Below are positions 1-11,000 of a stretch of 64,000 nt of DNA, piece after piece. Each line of letters begins with the position of its first letter. The stretch's first letter is position 1. The DNA is taken from contig SMMW01000622.1 in assembly GCA_004794655.1 (NCBI GenBank), forward strand, positions 372,001 to 436,000, read 5' to 3'. This DNA is from Marisa cornuarietis (Eukaryota; Mollusca; Gastropoda; Architaenioglossa; Ampullariidae). Made by a program: the position numbers and the translations under genes. The notes beneath the pieces are model-generated. The model saw only the letters and a list, made by a program, of their open reading frames with translations, was not told the DNA's origin and did no database searches.

Positions 1-319
1 ACCGCTGTAGTTAAATGTCTAGCTGAAGTTTATGTACATCAAAATACAGCACTAAAGAAGCCCACATTTTAAAAATAGTTTAATTACTATGCAAAAGTAT
101 ACCTGTTAAAGATACAGTCTATGAAGAATAAAAGCTGACTGGTTAATCTCCCTATTTATGACCCCTCTCAGTTAAGACCTGATTTTGGTGGAGTTTAGGA
201 AGTTTTAAAAGGGAAGTTTTAACATTAAATTTTGCATGGTCTTGAAGTACTAAACCATACATGTTTTGAACCTGTGAGGGTTCTGGAACCCAAACACCAG
301 AAGTAGATCTCAATTTGTT
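1..319. other. No gene seen
   Basis: AT-rich intron-like sequence of the FIP-like gene. I see no exon or clear repeat before the LINE 3' end that begins near 320. Confidence 0.5.
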
Positions 320-1316
320 TGTTAGTGTTTAATGCCGTGCCAGCAACTAAGGCTATATCACGGCGATGAAAGACAAATTTATAACAAAAGGTCCAGGAAT
401 CAGAAAAATCTTCAAAAGATATAACAGCGTCATTCCAATAAAAACAACACAAACAAGACAATTTTTAAAAGAGTGGGTCTAGTATAAAAGTGGTTGTTGT
501 GGCCAAAAGGCCGTCAACAAACCAAGACCATAAGCCGAAAACTAACAGGAATTTAAAACTTAGATTTTATGAAAGAGTCCAATCCCTCTTAAAAATGCAA
601 AAATTGCTGCCGATGGGATGGACCTAAACAAAGCAGACACAGAAACTGCTGTGAAAAAATGCTGACGAGTACTCTGGAGCTCAGGGCAAGTAATTAATAC
701 ATATTTAACATTTAAAACTTCTGTACACCACGGGCAAACAGGTGGTGGTTCACCTCGTAAGAGATACTACTGCATGGCATAGTTGTGTCCTAACCTCAGT
801 CTAGTTAAGACCACCTTCTCCCGTCTCACAGGGCGGCACGAAGGCAGGCAGTCAGAAAGATTGGGAAGGGTGGCATGTAGCTTGTTTTGGCCCAGAGTGT
901 CCCAGTGGCGTTGCCACAGGGCTGAAATAGGCCGTGAAGAGAGATTTGCAGTCAGATGATACAAGCGATTTCAACTGACTAGACAATTGGCAAGCGGCCT
1001 TGGCAGCTTGGTCTGCTTGGACGTTGCCAGCAATTCCAGCGTGGCCAGGTGCCCAAACGAAAACAATATCTTTGTTTCGGCGAATGAGTGTTCCATGGAT
1101 TTTGTGGATTTGTACCACGAGAGGGTGGTCAAAACAACTGGAAAGAAGAGCTTGGAGGGCAGAAAGGGAGTCTGAGATGATCAAAAAGTTGTGCTCCAAA
1201 GAGCAGTGAACGTGCTGCAAGGGTAGCAAGATGGCATGAAGTCTTCCTGTAGTTGGTGATGGTTTGCAGGCTTTGCCACATAGCACAAGAGTTGCCGGAC
1301 TGAAAACGAGACGAGG
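320..1316 (-). mobile_element. Nimb/I-like LINE, 3' end with RNase H
   Basis: Non-LTR retrotransposon of the I superfamily (called LINE-N below). The minus strand encodes an RNase H domain with FLIISDSLSALQALLSS and VFVWAPGHAGIAGNVQADQA, followed by the post-RNase H region (LTRLRLGHNYAMQ). A ~400-bp 3' UTR ends in a conserved tail (327-365) that reads gatatagccttagttgctgg on the minus strand. The 5' part is missing; near 1316 it meets a Rex1-like fragment. Confidence 0.85.
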
Positions 1317-2105
1317 TGGCACTTGAAATCCCATTTTATCCTGTGTATGGCTTTCTGTATATCATATTTAGCCTGCCTGAAGCTTGCATCATTGCTGGAC
1401 CTGTATTCATTGTTTTTTGCCTTCAGTTTAACCTTGAGTATGGTATTGAAACATTTCTCCAGGGCTTGTCGTGGCATGCTGAATCACAGAAAGTGATGTA
1501 GGACATGACATGACAACTTCTGTCTGTTCATGAATGTCGGCGCAGAGGGCTGTCAGTACCACTCAGTCAGTGTAGGCAAGACAGCCTTTTACTTTTATTC
1601 ATGCTTCCTGGTTTCAGCACCTTATGGCCCTCATCTGCGGCTTGGCTAACTTGAGATGTTGGCAGTAGTAGGGCAGCTCTTTCTGTCATGGAAGCTCAGA
1701 GGACAGATTAGAGTGACTGAAGTCCCCCATTACCAGCACAAGAAAATCACATACAGTTTTGGAGAGTGTCTCAATTGCCATCATTGCTTGAGCCTTTGGG
1801 TAGATGTACATGCCCTCAAGTACAAGGGAGCTAAATCCCCTTGTCAAGTAGAGAGGTCTGCAGTGGAGAGTTATCACTCCAATGTCACTGGAGCAGTGCA
1901 TAGATGGAACACTACAGTCCATGCACCATCTTTTACTTATTAGGAAGAACACATCGCCTCCACCATTCTTGCCAGAGAGTTTGGATGAGTGATCAGCAGG
2001 ATGCAGTAAGAAACCAGGTGGTTGAAAGCAGAATCGGGTATGTCAGGGTTAAGTCATGTTTCAGTTAAGCAGAACACTGGGCAGTCTCTGAAGTAATGAT
2101 GAGAT
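1317..2105 (-). mobile_element. Rex1-like LINE relic (endonuclease and linker)
   Basis: Minus-strand frames give an apurinic-like endonuclease segment (NKRWC-type motif as FLISKRWCMDCSVPSMHC, a YIYPKAQ motif where YIPPQA is usual, VMGDFSHSNL) and downstream a charged linker (AKYDIQKAIHRIKWDF). These resemble Rex1/Babar-type LINEs of fishes and molluscs. Several stops and frameshifts mark it as dead. Confidence 0.65.
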
Positions 2106-2109
2106 TCAA

Positions 2110-2465
2110 ATAAAAGGAAGTGTTGTGGCAAAATCCTACTACTTTTTGAGGACTTTAGGTAGATTATGGCTCATGCTGACTCAGGCTGCTGCCAACTCAC
2201 TTGCTGTGGCTACCATCATATCGAGATTAGACTACTGCAATAGTGCATTGTGGGGTATACCTGCTACGCAGCTAGATCGACTCCAAAGAGTTCAAAACAC
2301 AGCCACCAGGATTGTCACCCATGCAAAGTCGTCCACTGAGCACATCATTCCTATACTACAGAGCTTTCACTGGCTCACAGTGAAAAAGCGCATTGATCCC
2401 AAAGTGCTTTCGATTGCTCAGTCCTGCATGTTCAAAAACTCCGCCTGGAAACCCCCCGGGTAACC
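2110..2465 (+). mobile_element. L2/CR1-like LINE relic (RT thumb region)
   Basis: The plus strand encodes IISRLDYCNSALWGIPATQL then RLQRVQNTATRIV and a HWLTVKKRI motif, the region after the RT palm in L2/CR1-type LINEs. It is cut off near 2465 by a GC-rich leader-like sequence. It is a different lineage from the L2-like copies at 39.9-52.9 kb. Confidence 0.75.
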
Positions 2466-2600
2466 TGCCGGTCCCAAGCCCGGATGAAGGAGGAGGGTTG
2501 GGCGTGGGGTTGGCACACTCTGACGAGTTTCTGTTTCTTTCTGTCCTTGTCGATTTCTACTTTCCGGGGCATCTTCTGCTGTTCTGGTCATGAACGAAAA
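2466..2600 (+). repeat. GC-rich LINE leader-like fragment
   Basis: Contains ggtaacctgccggtcccaag and a G-rich stretch, the kind of leader found at the 5' side of some RTE-type LINEs in aquatic animals. No coding part follows. The call rests on recollection of this motif only. Confidence 0.3.
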
Positions 2601-2989
2601 GTCAAAAAGAGTTGACAGTCGTGTTCACTTCGTTTTCAACTCACTTGCTTCCAATACCCTTTGATCTCTCCCGTCCCAAATGTTTTCGCTGTGGGCGCAT
2701 CAACAATTTACTTCCTGGCGCGAAATTTGGAGCAGGTTGCATCAGATGGATAACAACTGGTCAGTTTGAAAACTGTCCAGTCATTAGCATCCATTCTACT
2801 GGGTCAGTTTCAAACCAGCAAGCAAAATGACAACAATTATTTTTTGAAGTGCTGCATTGTGTGTTCAAAAGCGCGCCAGCCACGGGATTTTTGCGGGCGC
2901 ATGGTCGCGCTGACTTTCAGACTATGCGCCCCTCAGCGAAATTTTGCGGGAATCCCGCAAGGCCGCAGCCTAGAATTACCTTTGTGTCT

Positions 2990-4475
2990 GTCATCCCATG
3001 CTGTTTCAAAGCATCAGTCATCATCCCTGTCCTGAAAAAGACCAGGGTGACATCACTAAACAGCTATAGACCAGTGGCATTGACATCTGTCATGATAAAA
3101 GCTCTGGAACAACTGGTCCTCAGAGATCTTTTATCCTCCACCATAGGGAAACTGGACCCTCTTCAATTTGCCTATCAGACCAATAGGTTGACAAACGATG
3201 GTGTCTCTCTAGCTCTTCACTTCATCCTCCACCACTTTGAATCCCCTGACTCCCCTGGCTTCCTCTCTGTAGACTACAGCTCCACCTTCAACACCATCAT
3301 TCCACAGAAACTCTTTGATAAGCTCTCAGTGTTTGGTCTCTCCCAGTCAGTCTGGTTTTGGATCTTTGACTTCCTCTTGCACTGACCCAGAGTAAGAGTC
3401 AATGATTGGCTCTCCAACATCCTGGTGCTCAAGCACAGGCACACCACAAGGTTGCATTCTGCCTTTTCACCACCGACTGTCTCAGCTCATGGATCAATTT
3501 GGATGATAAAGTTTGCTGAAACCACTGGCAGGTCTCATCACAAATGAGTCAACGTACAGCCAGGAAGTGGATCACTTGGTGGCTTGATGCAGCGAAACTT
3601 GTCTACAGCTTGATGTTTCTAAAACCGAAGAGATAATAGTTGACTTCTGCAGAAAGAACTCCTGTTGAGCCTCTCACTATCAATGGTGAGACCACTAAGC
3701 AGGTCAAACATTTCAGGTTTCTGGGATACATTATCTCAAATGATCTCAGCTGGGAAAACAATGTGGTGGTGATTATCTAGAAGACGCCTTTACTTTCTGC
3801 AACAGCTGAAAAAAATCTGGAAGGGATATTCTTGTCCAGTTTTACCAGTTGGTGATTGTCACTGTCCAGTATGGCAGAACCACCCAGAAAGTGCTACTCA
3901 AACGGGTGGTGTGTGCAGCTAGCAGAACTACTGGCTGTGACCTGCCCTTGTGCAGTCTGTGCAGGGTGTGCAAAATTGTTGCCGACACATCCCGTCCAGC
4001 CAATGGCCTGTTCTGTCTTATGTCCTCTGGGGTCAGGTTTAGACATGTCTGGGCCTGAACTTGAAAACTGAAAAACAGTTTCTTTGCCAAAGCAGTAGCC
4101 TACCTGAACTCCACCATACCTCATATCATGACTAATAATAGTTGAACATGTCTTCTTGTAGTTTGCAAGGGTCATGTATAGTGCAAGTGTGTGAGTAAGC
4201 ATCCATATTTTTTATGTGTTTTGGTATCTATGGTAACTTTGAAATTTGTGGGTAGTGTATAATTAATGTGACAGACAGGGAGTGAGGGAGTGAGAGTAAG
4301 CGAGAAAGAGAGATAGTGTGTGTATTTTCATGTGTATGTGGAAGAAGTGAGTGTGTCTGTCATATGCGACTATGGGTGCAAGGTTGTTGATGATTCAGTC
4401 TCTGTATTATTTATGTAAAGTGCTCTGAGCAAATCTTTGGAAAAGCGATGTATAAATCCTCAATATTATTATCTT
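2990..4475 (+). mobile_element. Rex1-like LINE relic with 3' end
   Basis: The plus strand encodes RT fingers and palm ([49 protein letters not shown]) up to 3385, then shattered frames that still show QLDVSKTEEIIVDFCRKN, a FLGYIISNDLSW motif and the terminal HP...LF..L.SG.R.R region. The 3' UTR ends with aaagtgctctgagcaaatct and a short ATT-rich tail near 4460-4475. The catalytic YADD-type motif is lost in a damaged stretch at ~3500. Confidence 0.75.
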
Positions 4476-4981
4476 TCACGAATAAAAGGAAAAAAATAGC
4501 GATTATTACAATTAATTTGATGGCTTCTCTTTTAATTTTTCAGCATCATTCATGGTGTGAACCAAAACACCGGTTTCTTGTTGCTTCATGTGAAAGCATT
4601 TTCCAGCTTATTCAATGCCATCTGACACCCTAACATGTCCCCACACCTGTTACAGATGTATTGAAACTGACTATCAACGTTGAAAAGATGTAAGATTAAA
4701 AGATGTATGTTTTGTGTTTGGTGATAGAGCAGAGAAGATCTAAAAAGGTAATGGAAATCATCTTTATTTAAAGTCTTAAGATCTGAGTTTCTTCTTGTGT
4801 TCAAGAGAGTAATAAGTGATATGAAAGGAGTCTTTCGAGCATGGTGTCACCACTCAATAAGATCCTTAATTAATTATTTTTATCTATAAAGATAATCCAT
4901 ACAGTAGATAATTTCATTTTTAAATTGGTTCCATTTACAAAAGGCATTAGTCTTGCATGACATAATATTGTAAATAATTAC
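4476..4981. other. Intron, nothing recognised
   Basis: AT-rich, no repeat family or exon recognised between the Rex1-like tail and FIP exon 10. Confidence 0.4.
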
Positions 4982-5031
4982 CTTTGAGTAACGTATTCCA
5001 TTTCTTCGAATTTTTCTCTATCGTGTCGACT
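4982..5031 (-). CDS. FIP3/4-like exon 10 (coiled coil)
   Basis: 50 nt between acceptor catttcag| and donor AAAG|gtaatt. It encodes SRHDREKFEEMEYVTQ, matching the RHRE.YGKLEREK part of the family, and ends in phase 2. No later exon was found in 1-4981, which is mostly LINE debris, so the gene continues outside the window. Confidence 0.75.
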
Positions 5032-8000
5032 CTGAAATGCAAAATATCAAATTCCTTAGAATAAGTTTTATATCATCTCCTCTTCTTAAAAGCATGTTAA
5101 TTCAGGTGTTACAACTCTAAATTAGAAGTCATCGTTAGTTTAATTTTATAAGCGATTATTTCAATTCTCAATTCCCTTCTGCAAAATAAAAAAAGTTTTT
5201 TTCCCTAATTACCAAAATATTACTCTTCTGTTTATTTTTGCTAAATGTGACCATATGTTAATAAAAAATTTTATTGAAAAAAGGATAAGTAAATCAGGCA
5301 ACTTCTCTACCTTAACCCTAAAACTGTTAACTCTTCCTAGCTCCTTTGCATGTTTATGGCCTACACTCTGTGCCTACAACAAAGCTGCGTAATGCCTTTG
5401 TGTATAATATGCTACTACATTTTTATACAAATATAGTAGCATGGAATTGGATTGGACCTGATGCACACACACACACAGATACAAACACACATGTACCCAA
5501 TGGGGGTGTCACAGTGTGTCAGGAGAGTTCTGAGGAGGGAATAGGGAGATTGCAGTGTATGTTTACCCCTTGCCAGAATCATCAAATGACACAGGAATAA
5601 ACCTCTGAACCCAACGACAGTGTTGAGTTATTGTTAAGTGTGGGAGACTGTTCAACAACCCCCTCATCTCCCCTACTGCACAAACATTAACGACATCAAA
5701 TCAACAGCTTCACCAGCTAAAGCATTTCCAAACACTATTATCTCTATTAGAGCATGAAGGAAATAGACAATGAAGGATGGCATGCAAGTACAACACAGTA
5801 GGCCATGAGGACAGACTGGACGACATCACAGATGACCAACAGATATATCAGAATATCTAGTTTATGGCAGAATGACTAAAACTCAGTTACATGAGAAATC
5901 ATGCTGGTTAAACAAGTTACTCACCATATATTCTTGGTGTTTATGTTTCTCTTCTTTGACACGTTCTTCACTTCTCATTTCCATGTCTTTCAACTGTTCT
6001 TCAAGGCTAATAACCCTAAAATCATTTTTAAGCTGTAAGTTGTACGAACTATATTTCAGGTTTTCCTCATACATCATTTTGGAAAACATAAACAGGAAAA
6101 ATAGCCATGAGGCCAAAAGCCTCAGATCATTAGGTCATGATTTGATCTATGTCAAAGCTTATAATGATTAACATCTCAGCAACAAAATTGACTGTACTGC
6201 AGCCTGTGTCAATATAATAAAAACAGAATAAACCTTGTGGGATGCAATGAATAAATATTTTTTGCTGCTTCAGAAACTCTGGCTACAGCAGCAAGAATAA
6301 AATGCAGGCATTCGAAGCAAACAGAATGGGGCTTGAGGTCTGAGTGGGTAGGGGCATGAAATAAGGGGAAAGGTAATAAAAAAAGGGCTTTGTTTTGCAG
6401 AAAAAAGGTAGAAAAACCAATGATCTTGTCACCCTTGATGACTTCAAACATCAATATGATTACTCCACAGACTGCAATGTTAAATTTCTACAGTCAATTA
6501 TTAAGGAACTTAACATGACTTGGCTAACTCACAAGCCTAGGCATAAACAGTCATGTCATTGATTTGTTGCTTGTGCAGAGTAGGCTAGTTGTTGGTGCTT
6601 TATGGCAGCAAAATAGGCTAGATCAGTGAGAAATGGTCACATTTGCAACACTGATGTGTGAAAGAATCAAACCATGACTATAATTTACAATAAACCAGTA
6701 AAATAAAAAAAGAATTATGCAAACAAAATAGAGAGCAAGAGAAGTTGGCTAGTTTAAGTATTTTATGTTGTTTTATGCTAGCCAAAAGCACAATAAGAAA
6801 CAGAGCAGCAACAAAACTGAGTCAAATAGGAAACCATGACCATTTTTGCATTTTATGCTGTGCAAGCAACGAAGGCTACATCATGGTGATGGAACGATTA
6901 ATATTCTATTGAAACAGTAAAAAACAAGATTCTCAGCTAATAAAGCAATAAAACCATCAAATAAACAACACAAACCAACGAAAAGGGAAAATAAACAACA
7001 TAAAAAGGAATATAGTGTGTTAAAAGATCTGTTGAGGCCTACAAAAAAGGCTGTTATTAAAACAGAGGCTGTGAATTAAACTAAAATCTGAAGGTAGTAA
7101 AGTTTTACTGTCTTTAAAAATGACAAAATAGCGCCTGGCAGAATGTAAAAAAGCTGCTAGTGGACACTCTAGATGCTTGAACAAGTAATTAAAACACACA
7201 CAAAAGTAAAGTGTCCCCAACACCTGGGTTGGTTGGTTGATTGAGTTTGACGTGCCAGCAACTAAGGCTATATCACGGTGAGGGAGAGAGAGTTATACTA
7301 CAAAAAGGGTGAAAAACAAGATTCCCAGAACTCCTAAAATCACCAATAACAATACAAACCAACAAAAAGGAAAACAAAACAGTATAAAAGAGTAAGAAAT
7401 GTGTTAAAATAAGTGTTATGTGGCCTAAAATGCCACTATTAAAACAGAAGCTGTAAATATAACCAAAGCTTAAATCTGATGGTAAAGCAGTACCATCTTT
7501 GAAAATGAAAAAAATGGCTGTTGTTGGACAAGAAAAACAAGGACAAAGAGCCAACTGTAAAAAATTGGTGAGCACTTGATGCCAGGACAAGTAATTAAAA
7601 CATGTACAACAGTCCATGCCAGTCATACAACTGCTTTGTTCTTATGTTGATCTTCATTTATCATAAGCAGCATTAGACAAAGCATGATCACACAATAATA
7701 GGAATCTTTTGAGTAATTCTCAGAAGCAGTTTACATGTTTTTATTTTCATATGATAATCCTGTCTCACTAAGAATGATCTTTAAAAAAACAACAACAGAA
7801 TACATACTTTTGAATTAGTAAGCTGTTCTCTTCTCTGAGCCGTGCCTGCTTGGTGGTTGTCTCAGTTTGAGTGTCCATCAGATGAAGAAGCTGGTTCTCC
7901 AGATACTTCACCTGTTTGCCCAACAAAATTTTAAAAAATTGCTTCTGATTATTTATTGAAACTGAGACAAAATTTAACAGTCAAAATACATCTTTCTGTT

Positions 8001-11000
8001 TCTGTTCAACAAATTTGTTTATCGTCTGTGTTGTTATAAACCTGTCAATTTGATTATCAGTGACATATTTGGGAGACAAGTGGAGCAGGAGTGATGAATC
8101 ACTAGACTCACTGTGCACAATAAAATTTTTCAGGTGACCAGGAATCATGCTACAGACATTATTCAGTGTGTAGACAATGTTCTATTCTAAAAAAAAAATC
8201 CTGCCTGCAAAACCACTTAACAGTTATTTAATGCTAGCAACAGTTTGCTTGGAAAAACCACTGGTAACCCAACAGTGTTTCCTGCACAAAAACTCCTACA
8301 GAAATTTGCTGATTTCTTCACCAACAAGATTGTGTTAATATGTCAGAAGCTCAACTCTGCTGTTGTTCCATCTTCATCTCTGTCAGATACAGTTTACAAT
8401 GGTTCTAAGTTGTGTGGTTTTGAGTCAGTTAGTCAGTCGTCCCTTGCCTGACATCTGGCGTTGGGGGGAGCACATGGATAGATGCGGCAGCTGACAGGGC
8501 CCGCCACTCTTGCCTATTTTGGGCGATAGTGAGCAGGTCCTGTACAGGACGACCAGTCCCGTCTTTGACGTTTGTAAGCCAGTTCTTTCTCTGGCCACCG
8601 CGGCGGCGTCCGCCCTCCAAGGTGCCTTGAAGGATAGTCTTCGACAAGGTGTTGTGCCAGGTCACATGGGCAAAAAGACCAGCTTACGTCGCTTGACTGT
8701 TAATAGTAGAGGTTCCTAGTGTCCTAGGAGTGTGGCAATCTTGTTTAGATAAAGGCTAAGGGAGTAAACCCCTACAGAAAATCCTGATACTAACACAGCA
8801 TCAGCGGGTGAAAACTCTCCACAACGAGAGTACCAGCCAGGGCCCAGCGCCTACGTGTTCATGACCAGGCCGACTATCGGCTGTGGTTCACTTGGAGAAG
8901 TGTGGTTTTGAGCCATCAGTGAACAGTTTGTTAAGGGTAGTTGGCTGGACAAAGCATCCCAGTATGTCCGAGTCTGACGAACGTTATGGACAGTCAAGCT
9001 GCTGATTTTGAGAGTCAGTCCTCATGGGAGTGAAGTTGTCATTTTGCAGCACGGAACTTGGCCCCATGACCTGCAAAGCTGGCATGATGAGAGGCTGCTG
9101 TTATATCTTCTGCTCTCTCGCTCCTTAGTCCGCGACCTCCAGTTTCTGTCAACTGTCCTCTCATTTCCTGCTATATATCACTACTTTTCCAGACGAGGTC
9201 ATAGGTCGACTGTCTAGGCTATTAATAGTACTAGCCCTAGGATACAACATCCTCCTTTTCTCTATAAGAAGTTTGAACTACAAACTTTTAACTGACAGAA
9301 ATTTTTACCTCTAACATCTGCCTTGAATTATCTACATGTACACATTTTCCCAATATTATTCTCATATGCTTATTCTTTAACGATCTAGCTTACTGTAACA
9401 CAAGAATTAGTCAAACAATATCTGGTTGTTTCTTACATCTACAAAAGTAAATTTCACTGGGTCTATACTTCCCCATTTTACTCAAATGTCTAAATGCAAT
9501 GTATCAACAACAAAAATAAGAGTCCTGTACTGAACAGGGACTTCCTCAAGGTGTAAGGAAAGACACTTACTTGTCCTTATCCTTATGATACATGTATACA
9601 TTTCACAAAATATTTTACTACATATAAATCTATAGAAGTCAACTGTTTTCCCCGGACCACTTTAGCACGTAGTCATTCAGTATTTATGTATTTAAGTCCT
9701 TGGTCTCTCCTGGTACGGTTTCTGACATTTCACAGTCTTCATCGCAATCAGTTTTGTCTTCTTCTTCTTTCTCCTCTGAAGGATGAAATTTCTTAACAAA
9801 TGGAGAATTTCTAGTGTATGTTGCTCCTTCTGGTGATCTCACTGTCAATTGACTTCCCGTGTTTTCAACTAATGTGTACGGTTCCGGAAAATATGGTATG
9901 TCAAGTTTTTCAGTCTCTTCTTAGTAACACTTCAATCAATCAATCCTCTTCATGCTATTTGCACATAAGGCCTCAACCAGAGCCTGCCACTGATGTCAAT
10001 CGGCTGAAACTCACTCCAGGCGACCCCATGTCCAGCCCTTTCCTTTCATCTCCCTTTCAACTGTTCTCCAGGTTTCCTTTGGGCAGCCTCGTTTTTTTCG
10101 GCAGTCTGGAGTCCATCGTAGGGCGATTCTGGAGAGGTCTGCTGTCTGCTGGCGGAGCACATGTCCAATCCATCGCCAACGCCTTCGTTGAACCTGCGTG
10201 GTGATGGACTCGGTTTCAGTTCTTTGGTGGAGTTCTTCATTGGTGATGGTGTTTGGCCAAAAGATGTTAAGTATGCGCCTGAGGCATCTGTTTTGAAAGA
10301 TGTCAAGCCTGTTACCGATGTTTTTGGTCATCTTCCATGATTCTGATCCATAAAGGAGGGTGCTGATCACATTTGACTTGAAGATTCTCAGCTTGGTCTT
10401 CTGGCTGATGTTTTTTGCCTTCCATGTGCTCCTGAGTGAGGCGAAGGCTTGGCTGGCTTTCGCCAGTCGGGCTCGAATCTCCACCTCCGCATCCCCGGTG
10501 TTGGACATCTTGGACCCAAGATATGTAAAGCTGTCAACTTCCTCAATCTCTTCTCCATTTAGTTTGATGTTTTCTTGGACTCTGGCGTTCACTCTCATAC
10601 TTTTTGTTTTCTTTGCGCTGACCTTCAAGCCAAGGTTTCCAGCTGTTTCTGAGAAGGCATTTGTTTTCTCCTGCATGTCTTGGTGGCGGTGTGACAACAG
10701 GGCAATGTCATCGGCAAAGTCCAAGTCTTCCAGCATTGTTGTTGCTGTCATAGTCATGGTCCATTTGATCCCTCTCCTCTCTCTGTCGGTGGAATTCTTC
10801 ATGATCCAGTCCATGGCCAGGATGAAAAGGAACGGCGACAAAATGCAGCCCTGCTTCACCCCAGTGCTGATGTTGAATAGGGCTGTGAGCTCCGTGTCAC
10901 AGACCACCTGATATTTGAAATCGCTGTACAGCATTCCAACGACCTGGACAAGTTTCGCATTGACTCCATAATGCCTCAAGATCTTCCATAAGGACTTGCG

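Noticed and set aside
852..1334. Open frame read as a possible host RNase H gene
   Set aside because: Motifs and the attached 3' UTR are those of the LINE-N family, repeated many times in the window.
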